From JAVBPE01 sp031549865 (GTDB lineage: Bacteria; Bacillota_I; Bacilli_A; Acholeplasmatales; Anaeroplasmataceae), in the NCBI GenBank assembly GCA_031549865.1, contig JAVBPE010000033.1, forward strand, positions 1 through 31,818: a stretch of 31,818 nucleotides of DNA. Reading direction: 5' to 3'. Below the pieces are notes generated by a model that worked only from the letters and a program-made list of their open reading frames with translations, had not been told where the DNA came from and did not search any database. Positions within the stretch are counted from its first letter, which is position 1; each line of letters starts with the position of its first letter. The translations under genes were made by a program, and so were the position numbers. Below, piece by piece: positions 14,919 through 24,498 of this stretch.

Positions 14919-15194
14919 TTAAACTTTATAACTAGCTTTCACTAATACATAGTTTAATGTTTCCCGATTATAAATAATTTGCGTTTCATATTCACCAATA
15001 TTTTCAAGTGATTGTTTAATCGTTGCAATTACTCTATTAAATGTTCTCGGACTTGCTCCAAAAATATTGTAAAATACTTCATAAGTTACTTTTTGATTTG
15101 CTTCTAACATTAAATAAACAGTTAATGTTTTTTCATCACTAACAATGGTATTTCTATTATATATTCCTAAATCCATATTTTTTAAATTTTCCAT
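14919..15194 (-). CDS. Small helix-turn-helix protein (unknown function)
   Basis: 91 residues; the ATG overlaps the previous stop (TAATG). The segment TVYLMLEANQKVTYEVFYNIFGASPRTFNRVIATIKQSL looks like the DeoR/HTH_11-type winged helix found before WYL domains, here without a WYL domain. It is the last gene of the helicase-side operon before the Dam promoter region. Possibly a regulator; family not certain. Confidence 0.6.
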   Translation of the reverse strand: MENLKNMDLGIYNRNTIVSDEKTLTVYLMLEANQKVTYEVFYNIFGASPRTFNRVIATIKQSLENIGEYETQIIYNRETLNYVLVKASYKV

Positions 15195-15655
15195 TAATAT
15201 ACCTCTTCAAATATATCTTTAAAATTGAAATAAAATTCTTTTATATTAAAATTAAAAACGTCTGATATTTTTTCTTTATCAAATTCAATTATATAACCAT
15301 TTTCGATTCGTGTATATTCATCTTCTGACATCTTTAATAATAGTGAAACTATAGGAATACTTAATCTTTTTATGATTCTATTCGCAAAGATTATAATACT
15401 TTCCTTTGGTACATTTGGATAAGCAGATGTCAATGCATAAAGATAGCAATTTTTAAGTGTTGTTTTATAACATTTGCAATATCCTTTATTAATTAGAGTT
15501 GCTTCTGGATCAAAATTTAAATATTCAATATTATAGTTTTTGGCATTTTTGTATACGTATATAGTTTGTTCCTCCCCATATACATAAATTAGTTTAATTA
15601 ATATATCACGAATAATAAATAGTCTATCTTCTGTTTTTAAAATTGCACGAATCAT
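15194..15655 (-). CDS. Hypothetical protein with possible C-terminal HTH
   Basis: 153 residues; GAAAGGAAAATAAT precedes the ATG. No named domain recognised. The last third (SIPIVSLLLKMSEDEYTRIENGYIIEF) resembles an XRE-like helix pair. The N-terminal part contains CKCYKTTLKNCYLYAL, with three Cys. It is coupled to the following 91-residue gene, and the two may act together. Separated from the helicase gene by 54 bases. Confidence 0.55.
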   Translation of the reverse strand: MIRAILKTEDRLFIIRDILIKLIYVYGEEQTIYVYKNAKNYNIEYLNFDPEATLINKGYCKCYKTTLKNCYLYALTSAYPNVPKESIIIFANRIIKRLSIPIVSLLLKMSEDEYTRIENGYIIEFDKEKISDVFNFNIKEFYFNFKDIFEEVY

Positions 15656-15709
15656 ATTATTTTCCTTTCTTTTACTTGTTCGCTACATTTCAAATTATAT
15701 CAAAATTCG

Positions 15710-17554
15710 CTAGTCTAATTTGTCGAAGAAGAGCAGCGATTGATTAATGCATTCTAAAAATGATGTTGGTTTATAAGGTATGATTTTCCCATTTACTAGT
15801 CTTTTATTTGCACTTAATAAATAAAGTCTTTCTTCGGCTCTAGTAATTGCTACATAGAAGATTCTTCTTTCTTCTTCAATGGTTAAATAGTTTGATTTAT
15901 ATGATGGTAATATTCCCTCATTACAACCAACAACAATAACTATTTTAAATTCTAAACCTTTTGCTTGATGAATTGTCATTAGTTTTACTACTCCTTGATC
16001 TGTTATATTTATAGAATTAAAGTAAATCTCATTGATAAAATTATTAGTTATAATGTTAGGTTCCTCAGATGTTTCTAAGTCCTCAATCATTTTAAAAAAA
16101 TCATTTAACCTATTTATCTTTTCTTTAGCGTTTTGTTGCTTATAGATAAAATTAAGATAATCCAATTTTTCTAAAAATAGATTAAAAAACTCATTTGGTT
16201 TTAGATTTTTATATTCTTTTGATAAAAAATCTAAAACTTCAATAAAGGTCTTGATATCTGGGTTAGTTGATTGTTTCATTGCTTCATATAGTGAAACATT
16301 ATTTGCTTTTGAAAATTCTTCTATTTCCTTATAAGCTACTATTCCAATTTTATGATTAGGTATATTGTAAATTTCATTTAAAGCAATATCATCATGATTA
16401 TTATTTAAGAATTGGTAATAATAGATTAGTGTTTTAATTTCTTTATGTTTGAAAAATGGATAACTACCGAACACTTGATATGGAATTTTACTTTTGATAA
16501 ATTCTTTTTCAAAACTACTGCTTATAAAGTTGCTCCGATATAAAATGCATATATCTGAATAAAGATAATTTGTTGAAGTTAATTTTTGAATTAACTTTGA
16601 TACATAAATTGCTTCATCATATGAAGTATCTAAATTTGCATATATCACTTTAAAATTGTTTTGAATGTTATTAGTAAAGAGATTCTTATCTAACCTCTTC
16701 ACATTACTTCTAATTAGATTATTAGCTACTTCTAATATATTTTTATTTGACCTGTAATTTTCTTCTAACTTGATTACTTTGGCGTTTTTAATTTCAATAA
16801 AGTGATTAATATTTTCGATATTACTTCCTCTAAAAGTATAAATGCATTGATCTTGATCTCCAACTAAAAATAGGTTTTGATGCTGTTTAGATAATAGCTG
16901 CAATATCTCATATTGAATGTTATTGATATCTTGACATTCATCAACTAAGATATGCTCACATATATCTTGTAAGTGTTCTAAAATAAATCTTTCATTTTTT
17001 ACCAGGTTATAAAATTGATAAAGTAAATCATCTAAATCCATTTTACAAGACTGTTTTAAGATTTTTTGATAAAGATGGAAAATGTAGTTAATCGTGTATG
17101 ACTGTTTTAAATCTCGAAAATTATATTTATTAAAATTTTTAACTGCTGCAATTGCTTCTACTGCATCTACATCAACAATATCTAAATTATTATCTTGAAT
17201 TAGCTTTCTAATTATCTTTAATTTATCTTCATCGTCAATAATGGTAAATCTTTCTTTGTAATCTATATATTGATAAAATCCCGCTAGTAAGCTATAACAG
17301 AAACTATGAAATGTTGATACTACAAGATTCTTTACATCAATTATTTCTTTTAGTCTTTCTTTCATTTCATTTGCTGCTTTATTAGTAAATGTAAAGGCAA
17401 AGATGTTATAAGGATTTATGCCATGTTTTATTAAATTAACTATTCGGCAAATTAATACTCTGGTCTTACCTGTCCCTGCTCCAGCGATTACTAAAATGTT
17501 TCCTGATATTGAATTAACTGCTTCTTGTTGTTTTTCATTTAATTTATTATTCAT
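15710..17554 (-). CDS. UvrD/PcrA-like superfamily 1A helicase
   Basis: 614 residues. All SF1A motifs are visible: Q motif LNEKQQEAV, I AGAGTGKTR, Ia FTFTNKAANEM, II ILVDECQDIN (Cys where Phe or Tyr is usual), III LVGDQDQCIYTFRG, IV LEENYRSNKNIL, V VKLMTIHQAKGLEFK and VI RRIFYVAITRAEERLYL. It is shorter than PcrA (about 720-740) because the C-terminal tail is missing. It overlaps the 102-residue gene by 8 bases, and that gene overlaps rep2. PcrA unwinds rolling-circle plasmids nicked by Rep, so this is probably the element's own replication helicase. Confidence 0.92.
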   Translation of the reverse strand: MNNKLNEKQQEAVNSISGNILVIAGAGTGKTRVLICRIVNLIKHGINPYNIFAFTFTNKAANEMKERLKEIIDVKNLVVSTFHSFCYSLLAGFYQYIDYKERFTIIDDEDKLKIIRKLIQDNNLDIVDVDAVEAIAAVKNFNKYNFRDLKQSYTINYIFHLYQKILKQSCKMDLDDLLYQFYNLVKNERFILEHLQDICEHILVDECQDINNIQYEILQLLSKQHQNLFLVGDQDQCIYTFRGSNIENINHFIEIKNAKVIKLEENYRSNKNILEVANNLIRSNVKRLDKNLFTNNIQNNFKVIYANLDTSYDEAIYVSKLIQKLTSTNYLYSDICILYRSNFISSSFEKEFIKSKIPYQVFGSYPFFKHKEIKTLIYYYQFLNNNHDDIALNEIYNIPNHKIGIVAYKEIEEFSKANNVSLYEAMKQSTNPDIKTFIEVLDFLSKEYKNLKPNEFFNLFLEKLDYLNFIYKQQNAKEKINRLNDFFKMIEDLETSEEPNIITNNFINEIYFNSINITDQGVVKLMTIHQAKGLEFKIVIVVGCNEGILPSYKSNYLTIEEERRIFYVAITRAEERLYLLSANKRLVNGKIIPYKPTSFLECINQSLLFFDKLD

Positions 17555-17855
17555 TTTTAGCTACTTCAAATAAAGATAGTTGAACTATTTTCTTTTCTTT
17601 AATTTCAACTATATTTAAAGAATTAATATAATCAAAAATTAATTTTAATATTGTATTTTCTGTTATTTCTAAATTTTTAGAAAAAGTATTAGAAAGATAT
17701 TCTAAAATAGCCTCTATTTTGATTTTTTTATCAAAAATAATATTTTCATACTCTGGATTATTTGATAAGTATTGAGCAATTATTTTAGGAATGTCAGGAA
17801 TCAAATAATTATTATATTTTGATAATAGCATTAGATTTGTCGTATAGTCTGTCAT
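17547..17855 (-). CDS. Small protein between Rep and helicase (unknown)
   Basis: 102 residues, helical and acidic, with no recognised domain (MTDYTTNLMLLSKYNNYLIPDI...). The ATG overlaps the rep2 stop (TAATG) and the end overlaps the helicase start by 8 bases. The tight coupling suggests a replication accessory that links Rep and helicase, or an ssDNA-handling factor. Inference from position only. Confidence 0.6.
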   Translation of the reverse strand: MTDYTTNLMLLSKYNNYLIPDIPKIIAQYLSNNPEYENIIFDKKIKIEAILEYLSNTFSKNLEITENTILKLIFDYINSLNIVEIKEKKIVQLSLFEVAKNE

Positions 17856-18985
17856 TAAAATGGTAACTCCCTAACATCTATAATGTTTTTGTAATCTTGA
17901 ATAATTTCCTCAATTTTCATCAAGTCAGTTTTTTCTAAACCTGATTCTTGTAAATAATTATTAATCTTCTTTAGTTTCTGATTATCAAAATTATCTAGGA
18001 ATGCAACAAACATTTTTAGGAATTCTGTATATGTTGATTCTTTATCGTTTCCTGTATGGAGTAATAGATCTAAATAAAACATCATGGCAAATTTTAGGGT
18101 AAACTTTTGGAAGGTTTCTCTTGTACTTTTTCTCATTTTATATCTTTCCATTTTTGCTTTAGAAACACACTCTAAAAAATTACTCCAATTACTATCAGTC
18201 AATACTTTATCTTGATCTCCTATGTTATAATTATTTTCTTCTTTTAAATCTAGCATTTGATAAAGAAGGCCCAAAACATATTTTCTAAAATCAAGTTCAT
18301 TTTGATTTAGTATATTCATAGAGACATCATAGGCCTTGTCTTTAAAATAACGCATTTCAAATCTTACCCAGTATTTTTGAAAGCAATCTTTTCTTTTTGA
18401 TATTTGTTCTTTATTCTTTTCATAAATAACTAGCATTTGAGTTGAAGAATGATTTCCTAATTGTATAGATAATCCTTTTTTAGCTGATCCATGAACTATA
18501 AAATCTTTATCTTTAAATGAAGTATTATATAATCCTAAATCAAGTTTTCTTTTAATATAATCAAAAGTCACATCTTTTCCATCATAGTCATCAATAGTAA
18601 TATCAACTCTTGATGGTGAAGCATTTAGTCTTACCATAAAAAACTCTAAAAAGTCTATCCAGGTTTTATCAATTGATGCATTTTCAAATTCTCTGCATCC
18701 TTCACCTTTAAGTTCTATTGAACAAGATTTATATCCATTTTTAAGAATAGGTCCACATAACCTTAAAGTTATTGAACTTCCAATTGTATATTGATACTGA
18801 AATCTATTTTGTGAATACACTTCTTTAGTTACTTCATCTTTGGTAAATCCTAAAAATGATGAAACCAAAATTAATATATCTTCTATTACTTTTAGTTCAA
18901 AATCATTCTCATAAATTCTAAAGGGAAATGTTGCACTAAAATAATCAACAATTACATGAACTCCAGTTTTTATTTCACTATTAAT
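17855..18985 (-). CDS. Rolling-circle replication initiator 2 (Rep_trans), apparent ATT start
   Basis: A paralogue of rep1 with the same hallmarks: LNASPSRVDITIDDYDG, GLSIQLGNHSSTQMLVIYEK, KYWVRFEMRYFKD. The homologous N-terminus (IKTGVHVIVDYFSATFPF) lies upstream of the first ATG/GTG/TTG-type start (TTG, 18868). The frame stays open back to an ATT at 18985, 9 bases after a perfect AGGAGG (19000-18995). From ATT the protein has 376 residues, against 374 for rep1. I infer ATT initiation, as in infC, or a recently mutated start codon. It is the first gene of the Rep-102-helicase operon, next to the third origin hairpin. Confidence 0.85.
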   Translation of the reverse strand: MNSEIKTGVHVIVDYFSATFPFRIYENDFELKVIEDILILVSSFLGFTKDEVTKEVYSQNRFQYQYTIGSSITLRLCGPILKNGYKSCSIELKGEGCREFENASIDKTWIDFLEFFMVRLNASPSRVDITIDDYDGKDVTFDYIKRKLDLGLYNTSFKDKDFIVHGSAKKGLSIQLGNHSSTQMLVIYEKNKEQISKRKDCFQKYWVRFEMRYFKDKAYDVSMNILNQNELDFRKYVLGLLYQMLDLKEENNYNIGDQDKVLTDSNWSNFLECVSKAKMERYKMRKSTRETFQKFTLKFAMMFYLDLLLHTGNDKESTYTEFLKMFVAFLDNFDNQKLKKINNYLQESGLEKTDLMKIEEIIQDYKNIIDVRELPF

Positions 18986-19033
18986 TTTTTATATCCTCCT
19001 TATTTCATATCTCTACAATGCCGCTTATATTAT

Positions 19034-19094
19034 GTTTACTCTCCGATAACAGGGCTATTAGTACAACGCCCTGTTACCGGACTAAGATGTAAAC
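19034..19094 (-). other. pT181-like rolling-circle origin hairpin 3
   Basis: GTTTAC (19034-19039)/GTAAAC (19089-19094), TCCG (19042-19045)/CGGA (19078-19081) and TAACAGGGC (19047-19055)/GCCCTGTTA (19068-19076). The loop carries CTATTAGT on the plus strand, i.e. ACT/AATAG on the minus strand, as in the other two origins. The tip is a 12-base loop rather than the fully paired GGCTA stem. It lies 49 bp before the rep2 start. Confidence 0.78.
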
Positions 19095-19121
19095 AAACTA
19101 GTAAGCTAGATATTGTAATTT

Positions 19122-21041
19122 TTAGACATCTATGAATTCATCATCAGATGTTTTTTTATTTTCAAATGGTTTATTAACTTGCTCTAAACCATTAATTTTG
19201 TTGTAAAATCTTGAATTGCACAAAGTCAATTCTTCTATTGTTGGTCTTAGGGAAGAATACTTATCTAAGTCTTTAAAGGATCTATTTTTCTTTTCTTCAT
19301 AGGCGTATGATAAAAAGGTTGAATCATATAAAGCCATGTCTTCAATACTTAAATCACAAATGTTTAGATTAATATTTTTAATTTCCCCTTTTGCGTTATC
19401 TTCCTCACTAATAATGACAGTAAGTTTAAAATACCAAAAGTGATCAAAGAAATCACAAATCTTATTTATAGAATTTGCTAGTCTTCTAAGAATTGCATAG
19501 GTAAGATTGAAATCATTTCTTTTATATTTAGATATACCTTTCCTAAGCGTTTTATTTGCAATATAAGCTCTTTTAGTTTCGTATCTTGTAATTAATCTTC
19601 TTAAAGTTTTAGACGCCATTACAAAGGGGAAATAATATATATAAAGTAATACTGGGTATTTCTTCTTACGTTTCTTAACCGTTAGAAAGTACTCCGAATT
19701 ACCCCTAATTCTAAGTGGTACTTGATCTTTTAATTGATAATCACAAAATATCTTGACATGTCTTTTTAAATCATGTGAAGTCACTGAAAAAAAGGTTGCT
19801 GCTCCATCTTCGCCGACCGCCTTCATATCATCATGTGAATTGTATTCCTTATCAAGTTCCGATAAAGAAATAATAATGTATTCCTCCAACGCATAAGTTT
19901 TAGTTTTAATATTTTTCCTGACAAAATTAAAATCAAAAATCTTAGAATAATCTTTAAAATATGGACTATAGATTGCATAGTTAGAAATGATGAAACTTGA
20001 TCTGCTATTTAAGAATTCGTAATTTTTCAAATATTCTTTATGTTCAGGATATTTACCTGAATTCATTCTGACATCAGCAAAATTAACGGTTGGATATTTG
20101 ATTTCATATTCTAATAGAATATCTTGTAAGATTTCAATAAAGTTTTCCTCACTGGCAAGTGACAAAGATACATTTAGTAAGGTCTTTCCAACACCTGGAG
20201 TACCATTGATAAATGTTGTTTGCGTTAAGGTATTACTGGCAAAGTCTTTTAATCTTTCATGATTCTTCTGCAGTTTAAAATTAGCTCTTTTTATAGCTTT
20301 GAGAAAACCTAGTATAATTAGTGCTATTATCAATAACAAATAAGGTATTTTTATCAAAAGCGGGTAAAGGAAAATAAATATTGCTTGTCCTAAAGAAGAA
20401 ATAACAATAAAACTTTCTAAATTAATAGCATGGTAGATATATGTAATTATAAATATTAGTAATTCAACTAAAAACTTATACAAGATTCCATTAGAAAAAA
20501 GAGTGATTAATATAAATAAAGCAATAACTCTTTTATATTGAATAAGTTTCATTTTAACTAATTTGATAAAAAGAATGGTTTTATTCTTTATAAAAGAAAG
20601 TAATTTTGTAAATTTGATAAATAGTTGTGCAGGCTTAGAATATTTAATATTAAGATTTGTTCCATTAAACGTTTCATGGAAAAATATAAATAATAATAAT
20701 ATGATGTTTATTCCGATATTTAGAAAATAATTTATAAAATCAATAATAAAAAACAATGACTTTACTACAAAATCTAATACTAATTCTTTTAATGGTTTTC
20801 TATTTTGAAAAACTTCAATGGTGTTATTTATAAAAACATTAATTTCTTGCACTGTTTCTTCAAAGATAATATGATTATTTTCTAAATATATTTCAAAATA
20901 ATTCTCTAGATTTTTAATATCAAATATTTCAAGTATCCTTTTTGATGTAGTAACAAAAGAATAATAGTTAAATACTAGCAGGATAACAGCTAAAGTTATT
21001 CCTGCTAATATAAAAATTTTCTTTATTATTTTTTGATCCAC
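19122..21041 (-). CDS. Zot-like membrane ATPase (filamentous phage assembly, pI-like)
   Basis: 639 residues from a GTG that overlaps the previous gene by 16 bases. The N-terminal 250 residues hold several membrane segments (about 6-28, 92-122, 170-245). Walker A is INGTPGVGKTLLNVSL (about 281). The ATPase then has YIIISLSELDKEYNSHDDM as a Walker B-like region, TSHDLKRHVKIFCDYQLKDQVPLRIRG as in Zot proteins (His before the 'DxQ' stretch, then a conserved Arg), and YFLTVKKRKKK. Zot/pI drives extrusion of filamentous virions. Most Zot proteins have the ATPase before the membrane segment, so this order is unusual. A coupling ATPase of Tn916 Orf21 type is the alternative but lacks the FtsK signatures. 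Confidence 0.65.
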   Translation of the reverse strand: MDQKIIKKIFILAGITLAVILLVFNYYSFVTTSKRILEIFDIKNLENYFEIYLENNHIIFEETVQEINVFINNTIEVFQNRKPLKELVLDFVVKSLFFIIDFINYFLNIGINIILLLFIFFHETFNGTNLNIKYSKPAQLFIKFTKLLSFIKNKTILFIKLVKMKLIQYKRVIALFILITLFSNGILYKFLVELLIFIITYIYHAINLESFIVISSLGQAIFIFLYPLLIKIPYLLLIIALIILGFLKAIKRANFKLQKNHERLKDFASNTLTQTTFINGTPGVGKTLLNVSLSLASEENFIEILQDILLEYEIKYPTVNFADVRMNSGKYPEHKEYLKNYEFLNSRSSFIISNYAIYSPYFKDYSKIFDFNFVRKNIKTKTYALEEYIIISLSELDKEYNSHDDMKAVGEDGAATFFSVTSHDLKRHVKIFCDYQLKDQVPLRIRGNSEYFLTVKKRKKKYPVLLYIYYFPFVMASKTLRRLITRYETKRAYIANKTLRKGISKYKRNDFNLTYAILRRLANSINKICDFFDHFWYFKLTVIISEEDNAKGEIKNINLNICDLSIEDMALYDSTFLSYAYEEKKNRSFKDLDKYSSLRPTIEELTLCNSRFYNKINGLEQVNKPFENKKTSDDEFIDV

Positions 21042-22996
21042 TTATAACCTTTTCTACAAAGTAAGTATCCTAAATAAAGCATGCCTAAACTAATTATTGA
21101 TGATATAGCCATTGCACCATATTTTAGAGCTAAATTTTCTTCTAGCTTTTCTTTTATTAATTCTAGATAATTGATTTTATAGTTAAGTGCATTATCAACA
21201 ACATTAACTTCAATTATATTTTGCACATCAGCATTTTTATAACTAGTTAGAGTTCTACCTTTTTCTTTGAAATCATGTTCAGAATAAATTGATACATCTT
21301 TTAGTTTTATAACTTTTTCAATATATTCTTGAAAGACTTTTTCTAGGGTTTCATCTGATTTATTAGTTACAATAAATACGTAATTTCCACTAGTAATAAA
21401 TGAGGCACTATGATCAAATTCAATGTAGTTCACATTTATTTTCTTTTCTTCTTTTGTTTTATCAGGAAACTCTACAAAAAATTTTAATTCTCCATCTTCA
21501 TTAAACTTGAACTCTTTAGAATTATAAGTAATATTATATTGTTCTTCAACTATCTGATTTCCTTTTAATAATACATATGGTTTAATAGCATCTAAAAGTT
21601 TAGTTGGATTAATTCCCTTCTTACAATAAATATTATCAATTGGTTTTAAAGAGTAGGTATTATTACATTCTAACTTTGTTGGCAGATTATATGATTCAAC
21701 GACTTCATTTGCATACTCAGTTGTTGAGATTTTAATGCCAATATCTTCTAATCTTTTAATACTATTTAAAGTTGTATCAATATCAATATAATCATCTGAA
21801 CTTTTATAGGTTTTAGTTCCTGCTGTATTTGTAAATTCAAAGTCTATTTTTATATCCTCTGTATAATAAACTACTTTGCTTCCCAGTGTTGCATGAGTTG
21901 TAATTGAGGAAAAATGCGTTTTATGAGCTTCTGGAATATATACTTTTTCAATAGTTGACGGTGTACCAGTCACACTTGTAATACTTACACCATTAGGGTC
22001 ATAAACAAAGTATACATTTTTGAAACTAACATAGTTAGCAGCAAAAGATGCTGTGGCATTTGTTAGTATTATTGTATCTCCTTTGAGTTTACTAAGTGCC
22101 GTTAGAGAATAACCTCTTAAATCTAACTTATTATATGTTAAATCAATTATTAGATTTGATGATGATACTAGCGGAATCGTTGCCGACTTAATTCTTGAAT
22201 CTACTTCATAAGCAGTATGAGGCATATTATCATTTGTAGGATTGCTTGGCACTGGTGATGAGTTTGATGAATGGTAATATTTAATTCCACATTTCTCCAT
22301 TAATATTTTAAAATCAGTACACGGATAAAATGATTCTTTTGTGTATTTAGAAAAACTTTCGGTTTTTATAGTAAATGCGTGTGTTGCTCCAGTTGATAAA
22401 TTATATTTATCAGCATAAGTTTCAAAAAATAATTCATTCCATTCATAATAATAAGCATTTGAGAATGTCATATTATTAAATTGTGTTTGGTTATTACTCA
22501 TGGTTAGTATGTCTATATATAAAGCGCTATATGGAGCCACAAAATGATAATTATCAAAAGTAAAATCAGCAAAATCTATCTCTATCATATTATTGTGAGC
22601 CATGTAAAGATTTTTAAATGATTTAGTGGCAAGCATTTTTTTCGCATTAAATGACGAATAAACAATAGCATCTTCTAAATTTGTATATGTGGCAATGTTT
22701 GTAACAGCATTATAATTAATTGTTTTTCCGTTTATATTATCATATATCACAACATACTTTTCGTTCTCAGGTGTTTGTGATAACGATGCAGTAAAACGAT
22801 CATTTGCTACACTATAGGTATATCTAAAACCATTTAAGTAATAAGTTTTTCCATCAACTAAATCCTCTTCAATTTTATTTTTGATTGTTAATTGATTATT
22901 TTCGGCAGCATATGTTTTTATTGTGCTTATTACAATTAAACAAAATAGTGATACAATGACAATTAAATAGCTAAATATTTTTATTTTTTTGGTCAT
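21026..22996 (-). CDS. Large surface protein with C-terminal anchor, pIII-like
   Basis: 656 residues. Signal peptide at 1-30, hydrophobic and ending KTYA/AENN. A long, polar, beta-rich ectodomain follows, with Asn/Thr/Tyr-rich segments, a SSPVPSNPTNDN linker and a pair of Cys near position 230. One membrane segment near the C-terminus (KYGAMAISSIISLGMLYLGYLL) is followed by the basic tail CRKGYKWIKK. This is the topology of filamentous phage adsorption protein pIII: translocated, then left anchored by its tail until virion release. ATGA overlap with the previous gene. No domain recognised; a plain surface adhesin is possible. Confidence 0.6.
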   Translation of the reverse strand: MTKKIKIFSYLIVIVSLFCLIVISTIKTYAAENNQLTIKNKIEEDLVDGKTYYLNGFRYTYSVANDRFTASLSQTPENEKYVVIYDNINGKTINYNAVTNIATYTNLEDAIVYSSFNAKKMLATKSFKNLYMAHNNMIEIDFADFTFDNYHFVAPYSALYIDILTMSNNQTQFNNMTFSNAYYYEWNELFFETYADKYNLSTGATHAFTIKTESFSKYTKESFYPCTDFKILMEKCGIKYYHSSNSSPVPSNPTNDNMPHTAYEVDSRIKSATIPLVSSSNLIIDLTYNKLDLRGYSLTALSKLKGDTIILTNATASFAANYVSFKNVYFVYDPNGVSITSVTGTPSTIEKVYIPEAHKTHFSSITTHATLGSKVVYYTEDIKIDFEFTNTAGTKTYKSSDDYIDIDTTLNSIKRLEDIGIKISTTEYANEVVESYNLPTKLECNNTYSLKPIDNIYCKKGINPTKLLDAIKPYVLLKGNQIVEEQYNITYNSKEFKFNEDGELKFFVEFPDKTKEEKKINVNYIEFDHSASFITSGNYVFIVTNKSDETLEKVFQEYIEKVIKLKDVSIYSEHDFKEKGRTLTSYKNADVQNIIEVNVVDNALNYKINYLELIKEKLEENLALKYGAMAISSIISLGMLYLGYLLCRKGYKWIKK

Positions 22997-24498
22997 TTTT
23001 TATTTTCTCCTTCTTTTTTAAATGTAAATTTAATAAATCTATATCCTTTATATAAGATATAAACAATGATTAACCCACCAATAACAGCTCCAATTGTAAT
23101 AAGGGTATCTTTTGATTTTGTTATTGCTTCTTTAAAATCATCAATTGTTTCATAAGTTTTTTCTTTAATACTCCAAGTTTTTGAATCGGTATCCATGATT
23201 AGATCTCTATTAATAATACTCAAGGTATTTCCGTCAACGGTATCCATTTTTACGGAAACATCATAGACTTTATCATCGACTAAGTAATTCATTCTAAGTA
23301 TTTTAAAATCTTTAATTAATTTGTAATCAGCTTCATAATAGGGAGGATTATCAAATAGATTCCAACACTCTTCATCATAATTTAAATGTAGACGATATTT
23401 GAATGTCTTACCCGCTTTAACGTTTGATTTAAAACTTCCCTCTTTAAAGCCTTGATAACTGAAAAGATTAAATAATCCATTTGCTTTTTTTTCGGCAGTT
23501 AAAGATTTTTTTACGCTTATTTCTTTAGTGTTTAACCAAATTTGATACCAACTTTTATTTTCGCTAGATAAAGTGTAAGAAACATCTACTCGATAGATTC
23601 TATCAATATCAATTGTTGTATTAAAGAAAGTATTATGAATATATCCCCCAAAGCCAAGATCAAAAAACGATTGGACTTCACAGTCTTTAATTATTTCATA
23701 AGCATGGGTAACGAGCTGAAATAATTTTACACCATCTTTTTTAGGGACTATTCCTAAATCAAATTCTATTTCTGTATTACATACTACATTATACTTACCG
23801 GTTGGATCGGGATCGTTAAAATATTGGAATTCATCTATACCGGCTTTAAAACTCGATATTTTATATTTTTGCATTAATGGTACTCCAAATGCTCCATTCT
23901 TTTCAAATCCAGATATAGGGGTTTTATGAAGGGTTAGGTTATATTCTGAATAATGATAGTAATCACTATCAAACCAGTTTCCTTCTAAACTATCTTTTTG
24001 GGCTTGATTATCATATTGTTTATATAGTTTGTTATTAACAACTATCTCCTTTATGGTCATGAATTCAGAAGGAATATATTCACTTGTCCATATTAGATAT
24101 AGACATGAATAATTTTCTATAATTCTAGAATCCCAATATAAACCTAATATTTTGTTTGCTTCTAAGTATTTGGGTTCAATATCTAAATTGTTTTTAACAT
24201 CAGTCCAGATTAAATCAGAATCTCTGTGATACCACATAATAACCTCTCTAAGTCTTTCCTCAGTAAAACTTCCAAATGAATCTAAACTATTAGTTGTCTT
24301 ATACTTTGTATAAATTGTTTGATATCCTTCGTCTCTTACTAAATCATTATGAAATGGTGGTAAAACTCCTTGATTAACATAAAACGCTACTTCGGTTTTG
24401 GTATCTTCAAAAAATGAAGATGCTTTGACATTCGTAGTTACAAAAAATAGTGGTAGCATTATACAAACGAAAAGAAATATCTTTTTTATTTGTGTCAT
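22993..24498 (-). CDS. Second surface protein with C-terminal anchor
   Basis: 501 residues. Signal peptide MTQIKKIFLFVCIMLPLFFVTTNVKA, then an acidic and aromatic-rich ectodomain, then one membrane segment (ITIGAVIGGLIIVYILYKGYRFI) and a basic tail (KFTFKKEGENKK). Same topology and operon as the 656-residue protein, with a similar 'L..GY..IK' exit from the membrane. It probably forms the virion end cap or adsorption complex with it. The ATG lies within the end of the 53-residue gene (ATGA overlap), with AAAGGAGAAG upstream. No named family. Confidence 0.6.
   Translation of the reverse strand: MTQIKKIFLFVCIMLPLFFVTTNVKASSFFEDTKTEVAFYVNQGVLPPFHNDLVRDEGYQTIYTKYKTTNSLDSFGSFTEERLREVIMWYHRDSDLIWTDVKNNLDIEPKYLEANKILGLYWDSRIIENYSCLYLIWTSEYIPSEFMTIKEIVVNNKLYKQYDNQAQKDSLEGNWFDSDYYHYSEYNLTLHKTPISGFEKNGAFGVPLMQKYKISSFKAGIDEFQYFNDPDPTGKYNVVCNTEIEFDLGIVPKKDGVKLFQLVTHAYEIIKDCEVQSFFDLGFGGYIHNTFFNTTIDIDRIYRVDVSYTLSSENKSWYQIWLNTKEISVKKSLTAEKKANGLFNLFSYQGFKEGSFKSNVKAGKTFKYRLHLNYDEECWNLFDNPPYYEADYKLIKDFKILRMNYLVDDKVYDVSVKMDTVDGNTLSIINRDLIMDTDSKTWSIKEKTYETIDDFKEAITKSKDTLITIGAVIGGLIIVYILYKGYRFIKFTFKKEGENKK

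Noticed and set aside
7573..17554. Gabija (GajA/GajB) system from the OLD nuclease and UvrD-like helicase
   Set aside because: The genes are 6 kb apart in different elements. The helicase overlaps the Rep operon and has a full PcrA-like motif set, and the OLD gene has its own promoter and terminator context.
18868..18868. TTG at 18868 as the start of Rep2
   Set aside because: It has no ribosome binding site and would remove 39 residues that are conserved in Rep1.
17855..21041. Tn916/ICEBs1-like conjugation module (coupling ATPase plus Rep_trans relaxase)
   Set aside because: The order is similar to Orf21-Orf20, but the ATPase lacks FtsK signatures and there are no VirB4-, VirB6- or lysozyme-like genes. 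The neighbours look like virion proteins.
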